Assembly (NCBI GenBank): GCA_003353785.1
Contig: PIVX01000010.1
Span: 1-58,809, forward strand
Reading direction: 5' to 3'
DNA: 58,809 nucleotides
From: Gammaproteobacteria bacterium
GTDB taxonomy: Bacteria; Pseudomonadota; Gammaproteobacteria; PIVX01
Shown here: positions 34,401 through 41,664 of the stretch, in pieces
Layout: each line of letters begins with the position of its first letter
Numbering within the stretch: position 1 is the stretch's first letter
The notes under the pieces: generated by a model
Told to the model about the DNA's origin: nothing
Seen by the model: only the letters and a program-made list of their open reading frames with translations
Databases searched by the model: none
Position numbers and translations under genes: made by a program

Positions 34401-37400
34401 AATTTATTGTCACTCAAAAGGATGGAATATTTGCTGTTCAGGGAATAGCTGGAAGTGGTAAGACAAGCATGATGAAGGAGGTGGTACGGATATATGATGA
34501 AGTTGGGGTAAATGTTGTCGGGATTGTTAATACCACCAGTGGTAGAGGTGAGTTAGGTCGTGAGTTAAAGGGTGTTGCTAGTGAGATTGGGGTTGAGGCT
34601 CTTACGGTTAAGGCGTTATTGAATCAAGTGCGCAAATTAAAAGATATGAAAGAGTTTCCTAGGACTTTATTCATTCTTGATGAAAGCTCTCTAGTCTCCA
34701 ATAAGGAGATGCTAGCTCTAGAGCAGCTATGTAAGGAACTTGGGCAACAGTTGTTGGTTGTTGGAGATTTTCAACAAAACAAGTCTATTGGTGCTGGCCA
34801 CCCTTATAAGTTATTGCTAAAAAATGGGATGGAGTTTAAAACACTAGATACCAATGTGAGATTGGATGTTAAACGAACTCTGGATGCTGCCAAAGCTATT
34901 TATCAAGGGGATGTAGTCAATGCGTTAAATAATATCAGGATAGAGCAAATACCAGATAGAGGTATTGCAATTAAAAAATTAGCCGATGAATACTTAGCAT
35001 CAATAAAGGATTCTCCAGGTAGTGGTAGAACAGGTATTGCCCATTCAAACAAAGATAGGGTTGAAGTTAATAATACTATTCGGAGTCAATTGAAAAAGGA
35101 TGGCCTATTAGAGGGGAAGTCATTGTCAGCTCAGATATTAGTGCCAAGAAAGGATTTATTAGAAACGGATAAAACCAGAGCGGTATCCTATGAAGAAGGA
35201 GATGTTATTAAGTTTAGTAATGGTTATCGAACTGATATCTCAAAAGGTGAATATTGCAAAGTTTTAAGATATGAAGCAAATAGTAAGACTGTAGTTGTGA
35301 AGTCTTTAGGCTCTGGGAAAGAGATTGACTGGACACCTAATTTACAAAGTAACCCTGAGAGGGTTGAAGTATTCAAGCCATCAGAGCGTAGTGACTTAAT
35401 GACCAATGATAGTATCATTTGGCGAGCCACTGATGGAAAACGCGGAATTATTAATGGTGAGGTAGCGACAGTAGTTGGCGTTAACCCAAAAGACAAGCAG
35501 TTTAGCGTGAAGCTTGCTAATGGAGAAGCTCTAACCTTAGATGCTACTGATTGCAAGAATCAGCACTGGGATTATAGTTATACGGTTACATCCTATATGA
35601 TTCAAGGTAGAAACATTAGAGATAATCTTTTTTATATAAACTCTAATGCAGCAAATGTCAGCATAGATGAGTTGTTAGTTGCTATTACTAGAGGAGATAA
35701 TGTCCAGATAGTGACTGATGATGCCTTGAAGCTGGCTAAGAAGTTTGAACAGCAAGTGGGATTGCCTGAAACAGCATTGGAGTTAATCCAAGATGGTTGG
35801 GGCAAGGAGTTTGAAAATAAATTTAGACCAAACATTAAAGGAGATGCCAGCAAAGCCCCAGGGAATGTATTTACTGGTGAGTTTGATGTTCTTAAAAAAA
35901 CTGAGAAGGTGAATGAATATTTAGAGGCTAGTAAATTAGCAGGACGAGAATATTTCAGTCACAAGCAAAGGGTTAATTCCGTAGGTTATGAGATAGCCGA
36001 GATGATTAAAGATAAGTCGGTGGCTAGTTTGGAAAAACGTAATGAGTTAGCGCACGGGATTTTCCAAAACATTAGCGAATATCAAAGGGTTCTTGAAGAT
36101 AATGGTTTAGATGTCAAAAAGATTAAAACTCAAGCGTTAAAGCATCAAGAAAAGTTAGAGATAGACAAATCATTGAGTGAAAATGATGCTCGACTCCAAT
36201 CAAACGTAAAATCGGATGTGAAATCTAACGGCAAACCCAAATCAGATAGGTATGTTGATAAAGATGTAGTGATTGACAAGCTGCATAGTGATATAGATGG
36301 ATTTGCTAGGGACTTATTAGGTGAGCCAGATAAGGTTACTAACAATACTCTCTACTGGGGTAGAAAAGGCTCTATGCAAGTTCATATTAATGGCAGCAAA
36401 CTTGGTTATTGGATGGACTGGGAGCAAGGTAACGGTGGCCGTGATATGCTATCTTTATACTTGCAAAAAACGGGGCAAAATTTTAAAGAAGGAATTCATC
36501 GATTGTCTAAAGACTTTAACCTTATTAATATCAGTGCATTAAATGAGCCACAAAGAACAATGCAGCAACAGCAACGTCAAGAAAAAATAAAAATCGATAA
36601 AATTCAAGAGCAACAAAAACAATCCCAAAGAATTAAATGGGCTAATGATTTATATAGAGCCTCTAAACCATTAAAAGGCACGCTGGCTGAAACATATCTC
36701 CGGCAGCATCGTGGAGTCAAATGCCCGCTGCCAGAATGGTTTGGCTTTCATCCTAGCATCAAACATAAAGAATTAAATAAAAATATTCCGGCGATGACTG
36801 TGCCTATCCAGGATTGCAATGGTGATTTTAAAGGCATTGTTAGGATTTATCTTGAACAAGATGGGAGTAAACTTAATCAAGAAATTACAGACAAAAACGG
36901 TAAGACAGTTCAGGCTCTTACTAAAGCCGATCTTGGCCAAAAGCAAAGAAACTTTGCATTAATTAATCGGGGGAAAAATAATGAAAAGGTTTATTTAGCG
37001 GAAGGTGTGGAAACTGCTTTTAGTTTAGTTGGCTCTTGTCGAGAAAATACAATATTAGCGGTGCTTGCCGTGAATAACTTTAAGACGGTTGAATTATTCA
37101 AGGAGACGAAAGAGGTCGTTATTTGTGCCGATAGGGATGGTGTTAATAGCCAAGCCCATAAAACATTATTACAAGCCGTAGAGCATTTTAAAGATATGGG
37201 TATAAAAGTTTCTGTTGTTATGCCGGAGATATCCTCAATAGAACAGAAATTGGATTTTAATGATTTATTAATGTCAAAGGGTCAAGGTGCTGTAACTAGA
37301 TGTTTAAATAATCCTATAGATATTAATAAAGAGTTTAGGGTTGACGAAAGAGCGGCGATGGAGATAAAGAACAAAAAAGATCAGAATAAAATATGGAGAG

Positions 37401-38230
37401 TTAAAGAAGCAGATAAATTATATAGCAATTCTATGTCAGTTAAAGGCACAATCGGAGAGAAATATTTTAAAGATATTGACTCTGCAATTCCATCACATTT
37501 TAGGTTTCTAGCTAGTATTAGCCATCCCCAGTTAAAGGATAAATATCTATCTGCGGTAATTGCTCCTGTTCAAGACAATAAAGGAAACTTCAAGGGTGTC
37601 ACAAAAATCTATCTTGAAAATAATGGGAACAAGCTTGATAAATATATCAAAGATGAGTCAGGTAAAAATGTTAAGGTCGATTCACATGTTACCTTAGCTA
37701 AAAAGACAGGAAATTTTGTCTTAATTAATATAGGGAAAGATAATAAAAATTTGTATTTAACAAATAGTCCAGAGGATGGGCTTAGTATTATGGCTCATTG
37801 TAAGGATAATACAGTTTTATCAGTGTTGTCTTTGCAAAATTTCAAAGAGATTAAGCCATTTAGAGATACTAAAGAGATAATTATTTGTGCTAGCAGAGAT
37901 GATGTCACTAAGAATTCTAACATTGTTCAAGCTGTGGAGCATTTTAAAGATAAAGGTTTAGACGTTTCTATTAGAATTCCAGAAGCATCAAATGATAAGT
38001 CATTAAGTTTTCAAAATTTATTACAAGAACATGGAAGAGATGCGGTTAGTGATAGTCTTAATAAGCCTATGGATGTTAATAACAGTTTTGACAATATAGT
38101 GGCTATATCATCTAAGGGTGACAATATTAGCAAGGATGATATAAGTGTGCAGAAACAACCAAAGAGTGTTAAGCAAGAAAATGTTGTTCAGCAAAGGCAA
38201 ATTGATGTTGATAGGCAGATGATGAGGTGA
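31457..38230 (+). CDS. traI: TraI, MobF relaxase-helicase with tandem TOPRIM tail
   Basis: The 2257-residue protein has an N-terminal TrwC-type relaxase (tyrosines in KYYAGYYEQG near 15-22, metal-binding LHTH with H152 and H154). A RecD-like region without Walker A follows (about 370-640, vestigial as in F TraI), then an active RecD-like helicase (Walker A GIAGSGKT at 996-1003; LFILDESSLV after it). From about 1600 it has a primase-like region and two similar modules of about 254 residues. The first keeps TOPRIM residues E1849 and D1892-x-D1894; in the second the aligned positions are N2103 and S2146, so it is probably inactive. It nicks oriT and unwinds the transferred strand. F TraI has 1756 residues. 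Confidence 0.95.
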   Translation: MMNVTTLKSASGAAKYYAGYYEQGELSQWYGKGAKMLGLKGEIKQADFLALLEGKLPDGQELGRHGKNGWEHRPGYDLPASAPKSFSVMMLGDKELINLHIKAVTKTIDFIQSEYSFARNKVKGKNEPVQTNNLTAGMFTQFFSRDLDMQLHTHIILMNATHDGEKFKALFSDTFSNDIKYLGLVYRNYLAELVQQRGYEIVETGKEGFWEFKDIPKSVNDQFSKRRKSIEKYAKDMQDAGILNVDMQIANKATRQKKDESAGYDALIENLKQELNEKTSISMADIDRFVDKALSRGAIDINDEKHLTVKAVDKAVNHLMCYADIWTKDRLVKQARAYGIGLDIGLIKHEIEERLGKGFLVGGKDNNVMSSITHEQIQQNIDLMRNGRLGKISFKFFAKIASLGMLENSTPSKKEQLVSLLTTKSQYVALNSNDKDGYDILKAFGTIIRNSRYYNVTAVIPTALSKQSFGERQQLLGTKGVYTLSGLTKYWGKQFAEGARLPSAGQQIFVVDKAHLFNTEGINEIMTLADKLGAKVVFNVKESLGKLKNQLGGCNVLLGKGMESIGEVDTKSLEDRIKVLDDSNRINVIKDYDSQFDRIKNICQTIKSVPQVVVPTKSLKVLLNEEIRNGFVESGRISTDSIQVDILDKAPMSDVDRRHIQFYQTGYIIRGDGQYYEVKDVDRDVNVLKLVNLATKEFKEWNLNNRGFKSIDVYQQRSLSIAKGDNLVWTRTVTIDGEKRRRNCLIEVLDVNDRSNIKARDNFGKEFIINPTDLKQQHFNRAYVRTIQESLYKDSKIDVLYCPSGKIDSIKAHTCLEMLSRRGQVVVSDIGSLGGTKVKSLDVEKERSISQRDGRDIVADNAVVHGMIKLSERDAVFSLKNLKKEALEYCGSRVGIDDIDNAIDRSFDNKELVDTKADDNKLVRDDAILLTTKETINIESRCIKLMQESKDCFEPILANNHPLIKTIHSNTFFNKAQKEAIEFIVTQKDGIFAVQGIAGSGKTSMMKEVVRIYDEVGVNVVGIVNTTSGRGELGRELKGVASEIGVEALTVKALLNQVRKLKDMKEFPRTLFILDESSLVSNKEMLALEQLCKELGQQLLVVGDFQQNKSIGAGHPYKLLLKNGMEFKTLDTNVRLDVKRTLDAAKAIYQGDVVNALNNIRIEQIPDRGIAIKKLADEYLASIKDSPGSGRTGIAHSNKDRVEVNNTIRSQLKKDGLLEGKSLSAQILVPRKDLLETDKTRAVSYEEGDVIKFSNGYRTDISKGEYCKVLRYEANSKTVVVKSLGSGKEIDWTPNLQSNPERVEVFKPSERSDLMTNDSIIWRATDGKRGIINGEVATVVGVNPKDKQFSVKLANGEALTLDATDCKNQHWDYSYTVTSYMIQGRNIRDNLFYINSNAANVSIDELLVAITRGDNVQIVTDDALKLAKKFEQQVGLPETALELIQDGWGKEFENKFRPNIKGDASKAPGNVFTGEFDVLKKTEKVNEYLEASKLAGREYFSHKQRVNSVGYEIAEMIKDKSVASLEKRNELAHGIFQNISEYQRVLEDNGLDVKKIKTQALKHQEKLEIDKSLSENDARLQSNVKSDVKSNGKPKSDRYVDKDVVIDKLHSDIDGFARDLLGEPDKVTNNTLYWGRKGSMQVHINGSKLGYWMDWEQGNGGRDMLSLYLQKTGQNFKEGIHRLSKDFNLINISALNEPQRTMQQQQRQEKIKIDKIQEQQKQSQRIKWANDLYRASKPLKGTLAETYLRQHRGVKCPLPEWFGFHPSIKHKELNKNIPAMTVPIQDCNGDFKGIVRIYLEQDGSKLNQEITDKNGKTVQALTKADLGQKQRNFALINRGKNNEKVYLAEGVETAFSLVGSCRENTILAVLAVNNFKTVELFKETKEVVICADRDGVNSQAHKTLLQAVEHFKDMGIKVSVVMPEISSIEQKLDFNDLLMSKGQGAVTRCLNNPIDINKEFRVDERAAMEIKNKKDQNKIWRVKEADKLYSNSMSVKGTIGEKYFKDIDSAIPSHFRFLASISHPQLKDKYLSAVIAPVQDNKGNFKGVTKIYLENNGNKLDKYIKDESGKNVKVDSHVTLAKKTGNFVLINIGKDNKNLYLTNSPEDGLSIMAHCKDNTVLSVLSLQNFKEIKPFRDTKEIIICASRDDVTKNSNIVQAVEHFKDKGLDVSIRIPEASNDKSLSFQNLLQEHGRDAVSDSLNKPMDVNNSFDNIVAISSKGDNISKDDISVQKQPKSVKQENVVQQRQIDVDRQMMR
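38189..38230 (+). repeat. traI 3' end, copy 1
   Basis: The last 42 bases of traI (encoding QQRQIDVDRQMMR and stop) recur at 41554-41595 with six mismatches, encoding QQRQVDMDRQMMR and stop. Confidence 0.85.
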
Positions 38231-38338
38231 TAAACATAAAGCATCCTTGCTAAACTCACAATCCTGTGCGGCATTAATTAGCGATAATAATATTTTCGCA
38301 TACTACCATTGAATTTTTTGCTAGTTAAACAACATTTC

Positions 38339-38535
38339 TTAAAAGGAAAGCAAAGATCCGCAAGGACAAGGATCATTACGGCCTAACTTTTCTATTAATT
38401 CTTTATTGCCATGCACAACTCGATATCCTTTCTTAACATTAGTCTCTGAAGGATAACCTTTGCGTCGCTTACTTATAACTTCAAAAGGAATGTTGGTGTT
38501 TTTTATAGAATTTCATAAATCACCTCATATTTCAT
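38339..38535 (-). pseudogene. Broken SEC-C motif protein
   Basis: Read on the - strand, this stretch encodes [10 protein letters not shown], then after a shift in an A6 run, [20 protein letters not shown] and [20 protein letters not shown] followed by GSLLSF and a stop. The ending is the SEC-C zinc-binding motif (normally CxCGSGxKxKxCC), here cut short after the first two cysteines. A frameshift and a changed 3' end mark it as a remnant. It lies between traI and rtcB, facing the other way. Confidence 0.65.
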
Positions 38536-38596
38536 TAAAATATCGAAGGATATTCTAACAACTTAGAGTAATAAGTCAATCTCTTTTGAATTGCTC

Positions 38597-38625
38597 TTGA
38601 CTTTAAATCTAGTTAATTCTATTAT
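38597..38625 (+). promoter_or_regulatory. Predicted sigma-70 promoter before the rtcB region
   Basis: TTGACT (38597-38602) and TATTAT (38620-38625) are separated by exactly 17 bases, a near-consensus pair. Downstream is an AAGGAG site with a 12-codon reading frame at 38656, and rtcB at 38906. It is the best promoter sequence I saw in the intergenic stretch 38231-38905. Confidence 0.6.
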
Positions 38626-38655
38626 TAGGTGCATCAATTCAAAAAGGAGACTAAT

Positions 38656-38694
38656 ATGCAACAACTACATCTACAATATTTATTTGGAATATAA
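38656..38694 (+). CDS. Possible 12-residue leader peptide or truncated gene start
   Basis: A strong AAAAAGGAG site lies just before an ATG encoding MQQLHLQYLFGI and a stop. The preceding promoter-like sequence suggests that this frame is transcribed. It may be a leader peptide controlling the rtcB-prfH genes, or the surviving start of a deleted gene. The following 210 bases have no other gene and no clear terminator. Confidence 0.35.
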   Translation: MQQLHLQYLFGI

Positions 38695-38905
38695 TTTAAA
38701 TAAGTTACTTGATTAAGGCATTTTTCATCCTTACCTTTCTTCTGAAAATTAATTCTAAATAGATAATCATTAAAATTACATTAAAATATGCTTGGTTTTC
38801 ACATGCCTGTTTTTCTGCGCAAGAAGATCATTCTAGTATTTGTGCAATGTAATATTAATACAATTAACAATTTCAATAAAGATACAACAAGTGAAGATGT
38901 TTATT

Positions 38906-40039
38906 ATGAATATTTTTAAACAAAAAAAAGAAGCGACTATAAGAATTATTGCTTCTGATAAAAATTGGATTGAGAGTGATGCTGTAAATCAATTGCATAA
39001 CACAGCAAAGCTTAAAGGTGTTCGGCTAGCCGTGGGATTACCAGATTTACACCCAGGCAGAGTACATCCTATTGGTGCAGCATTTATTGCTGAAGGATGG
39101 CTTTATCCTCAGCTTGTGGGGAATGATATAGGCTGCGGCATGGGTTTATGGAAAACAGATTTAAAACTCCATAAGCTAAACATGGATAAATGGGTGTCTA
39201 AGCTTAATAATTTAGACTTACCATGGGATGGCAATATCACAGCATGGCTTCAGCATTATGAAGCAGAACATTCTGATTTTGATAATTCACTTGGTACTAT
39301 CGGTGGTGGCAATCATTTTGCAGAACTCATGTCATTAGAGGCTAGTATTGATCAAGGGGCATGCGATAAATTAAAATTAGATAAAAAAATTTTTTATCTC
39401 TTAGTGCATTCTGGTTCTCGTGGCTTGGGTGAACATATTTTACATAATCATATTGATTCATATGGTAAACAGGGTTTACAAGAAGACTCTCTAGCGGCTA
39501 TAAACTATATTGATGCTCATGACAAAGCAGTTAAGTGGGCAGAGGCCAACCGGTCTCTTATAGCTCACAGATTTTTAAGCTCTTTACATGGCGATGGAAA
39601 GAAAATAATTAATGTTAATCACAATGCTGTGCTCCCACAATATATTAGTGGCAAAAAATATTGGTTGCATCGTAAGGGAGCAAGTTCTGCCACAGAAGGT
39701 ATGGTTATTATACCCGGTTCGCGTGGGGATTTAAGTTATCTTGTGCAACCAATAGGCTCACAGGATAAGAATGCCTATTCATTGGCGCATGGGGCAGGGC
39801 GCAAATGGAGTCGTTCATCTGCAAGGCATTGTTTAAGAAAATATCGTATAGGTGATTTTCTTAAAACATCTCTTGGAGGTCGAGTAATTTGTGAAAATAA
39901 AGACCTCATTTATGAGGAAGCCCCACAAGCTTATAAAGATATTGGTATAGTTGTAAATGATATGGTGAATGAAGGCTTGATCCGCATTATAGCTAAATTA
40001 CGACCTGTTATTACCTACAAGACGCGGAGGAGGAAATGA
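38906..40039 (+). CDS. rtcB: RtcB-family RNA ligase (RtcB2 type)
   Basis: The 377-residue protein has RtcB signatures: QLVGNDIGCGMG (metal-binding Asp and Cys), TIGGGNHFAEL, LVHSGSRGLG, HRKGASSA and the guanylylated His in HGAGR (near residue 293). RtcB joins 2',3'-cyclic phosphate and 5'-OH RNA ends using GTP and Mn2+. It is directly followed by prfH. This pairing is known: RtcB2-PrfH systems repair ribosomes cut in 16S rRNA by ribotoxins. An ATG at 38897 is an alternative start. Codon usage resembles neighbours, but the module appears inserted after traI. Confidence 0.92.
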   Translation: MNIFKQKKEATIRIIASDKNWIESDAVNQLHNTAKLKGVRLAVGLPDLHPGRVHPIGAAFIAEGWLYPQLVGNDIGCGMGLWKTDLKLHKLNMDKWVSKLNNLDLPWDGNITAWLQHYEAEHSDFDNSLGTIGGGNHFAELMSLEASIDQGACDKLKLDKKIFYLLVHSGSRGLGEHILHNHIDSYGKQGLQEDSLAAINYIDAHDKAVKWAEANRSLIAHRFLSSLHGDGKKIINVNHNAVLPQYISGKKYWLHRKGASSATEGMVIIPGSRGDLSYLVQPIGSQDKNAYSLAHGAGRKWSRSSARHCLRKYRIGDFLKTSLGGRVICENKDLIYEEAPQAYKDIGIVVNDMVNEGLIRIIAKLRPVITYKTRRRK

Positions 40040-40698
40040 TGGCTCAAGCAAATACCTGTTGGATGCAAATTACCGCTGGCCAAGGGCGAGATGAATGCGC
40101 ATTAGCTGTCAGACACATTATGCAATGCCTAATGAAAGAAGCTGAAAAACATTGTTTGAAAACAAAATTATTGGAGTCAATACCAGGCAACCAAACTAAT
40201 ACTTTTATCTCAGTGCTTATTGAAGTAAAGGGGGATGGGATAGATTTCTTTATCAATAAATGGGAAGGCACAGTACAATGGATTTGTGAAAGCCCTTATC
40301 GCCCTCACCATAAGCGCAAAAACTGGTTTATTGGGGTGAATGTATTATCTTCATTTGAGAAAAAAATTACGTTCAATGAGCAAGAGCTAAAATTTGAAGC
40401 TATGCGTGCTTCTAGTCCAGGTGGGCAGCATGTCAATAAAACTAGTAGTGCTGTACGTGTAACCCATATTCCTACAGGTCTAGTGGCTAAGGCACAAGAA
40501 TTGCGTTCTCAACATATGAATAAGAAACTAGCATTAGTTCGGCTTAACTCTATCTTTGATGAGCAAAATAACAAGGAAATAGCGATTAAAACAAAAGAAA
40601 AATGGGAGAAACATAATCAGCTAGAACGAGGGAATCCAATACGAGTTTTTATCGGCGATAAATTTAAGGAGAAAAAATATGGAATGTGCAGAATATAA
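40039..40698 (+). CDS. prfH: PrfH, release-factor-like ribosome rescue protein
   Basis: The 219-residue protein has the GGQ peptidyl-hydrolysis motif at about residues 128-130 within SSPGGQHVNKTSSAVRV. It lacks much of the N-terminal part of RF1/RF2, as PrfH does. It has a basic C-terminus. PrfH recognises ribosomes damaged in the decoding centre, releases the stalled peptide and exposes the cut rRNA for RtcB. AGGAGG lies five bases before this ATG (ATG at 40036 also possible), overlapping the rtcB stop, so the two are translationally coupled. Confidence 0.92.
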   Translation: MAQANTCWMQITAGQGRDECALAVRHIMQCLMKEAEKHCLKTKLLESIPGNQTNTFISVLIEVKGDGIDFFINKWEGTVQWICESPYRPHHKRKNWFIGVNVLSSFEKKITFNEQELKFEAMRASSPGGQHVNKTSSAVRVTHIPTGLVAKAQELRSQHMNKKLALVRLNSIFDEQNNKEIAIKTKEKWEKHNQLERGNPIRVFIGDKFKEKKYGMCRI

Positions 40699-40849
40699 AA
40701 AATACTACAAAAATGAATATATAAATATAACTAAAGAAATAGCAGATTGTAATGAATGTGCTGATACCCCATTTCTAAAGGCAGGGGGAGCATCAGAAAG
40801 AGTTAAAAGCATCCGTATAAGGAGGTTGAGTAATGTCGGGGGGAACTAA
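40679..40849 (+). CDS. Small Cys-containing ORF between prfH and the DUF6980-like gene
   Basis: A 56-residue frame (MECAEYKKYYKNEYINITKE, then IADCNECADTPFLKAGGASE) begins inside the end of prfH after an AAGGAG site with good spacing. It overlaps the next gene by 17 bases. Three cysteines (C3, C24, C27) could bind a metal. No family recognised. The good ribosome binding site and overlaps suggest translation, but its basic C-terminal end coincides with the next ribosome binding site region. Confidence 0.5.
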   Translation: MECAEYKKYYKNEYINITKEIADCNECADTPFLKAGGASERVKSIRIRRLSNVGGN

Positions 40850-41222
40850 AGGTAGAAGACTACATATAATAGATATGAATATTAAAGAAACTAATTATAG
40901 TAATTTATGCAATCATATGAATGAAAAAATAAATGTACAATGTACTTATCATTCAAATCCTCTTGACTGTCCAGATTCTGTATTAGTTTATGTGCCCCCT
41001 ATAAGAGAATGTGGTATGCCCATAAGAGACGGTAAGCATGGGAGCGCGTCATCATATATTGTAATATATAACTGTCCTTGGTGTGGAAAAAAACTACCTA
41101 AAAATTTACGAGATGAATGGCTTACGGAGTTAAAAAAAATGGGTATAGAAGATCCTATTCTATCGCCAGATATTCCAGAAGAATTTAAGACTGATGAGTG
41201 GTGGAAAAGGCGTGATTTGTGA
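40833..41222 (+). CDS. DUF6980-like Cys-containing protein
   Basis: The 129-residue protein has the pattern CTYHSNPLDCPDSVLVYVPP, then DGKHGSASSYIVIYNCPWCG and KKLPKNLRDEWLTELKKMG. This matches my memory of DUF6980 proteins (C..H..x..DCPD, CPWCG, LP-x-x-LRD-x-W). Four cysteines and a His suggest a zinc-binding site. Function unknown; small proteins of this kind are often found near toxin or immunity loci. AAGGAGG precedes the ATG. Placed after prfH, it may be an accessory of the repair module or a passenger. Confidence 0.65.
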   Translation: MSGGTKGRRLHIIDMNIKETNYSNLCNHMNEKINVQCTYHSNPLDCPDSVLVYVPPIRECGMPIRDGKHGSASSYIVIYNCPWCGKKLPKNLRDEWLTELKKMGIEDPILSPDIPEEFKTDEWWKRRDL

Positions 41223-41243
41223 AATTTAAGACAAGGAAAATAT

Positions 41244-41516
41244 ATGAAATTTGGAAAAGAATTAACATGGTACTATAAGGAAGGGGATAATGAATTTATT
41301 GTTAGTGAAGAGAAGCTAGATAATGTTCCGAATGAAATATTAGAAAAGCTAGTTAACAATATTGTTGATAAGGATGATCCAGATATGTATTACGATTATG
41401 TAGCAAATACACGATTCTTAAATAGTATACAGCCCTTTATTAACCATGAAGTTGATCTAAATAAGTATGACTATTTTATTACATCTTATAACAAGAATAA
41501 AAATACACCATCATAA
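41244..41516 (+). CDS. Small acidic protein, DUF7683-like
   Basis: The 90-residue protein is acidic, with KELTWYYKEGDNEFIVSEEK at the start, a central DKDDPDMYYDYV and a final NKYDYFITSY. This layout resembles DUF7683-like or immunity-type small proteins; the match is by memory and moderate. An AAGG site precedes the ATG. It is the last gene before the displaced traI tail. Confidence 0.5.
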   Translation: MKFGKELTWYYKEGDNEFIVSEEKLDNVPNEILEKLVNNIVDKDDPDMYYDYVANTRFLNSIQPFINHEVDLNKYDYFITSYNKNKNTPS

Positions 41517-41553
41517 GAAAAAGAATAGTACAATTCAGAATCAAACTGTGTAA

Positions 41554-41595
41554 CAGCAAAGGCAAGTGGATATGGATAGACAGATGATGAGGTAA
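41554..41595 (+). repeat. Displaced remnant of the traI 3' end
   Basis: These 42 bases match traI 38189-38230 at 36 positions and keep the reading frame up to a stop codon (QQRQVDMDRQMMR). An in-frame TAA lies just before. Together with copy 1 it brackets the rtcB-prfH module (38231-41553). Its divergence from copy 1, partly silent, suggests that it came from the traI of a related element rather than from a fresh duplication. Confidence 0.8.
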
Positions 41596-41664
41596 ATCTT
41601 TTTGCTACTAAGAAATTATTATATCATATTGAATTAGTATTAAAGCATGGATAAAGGAAAAACC

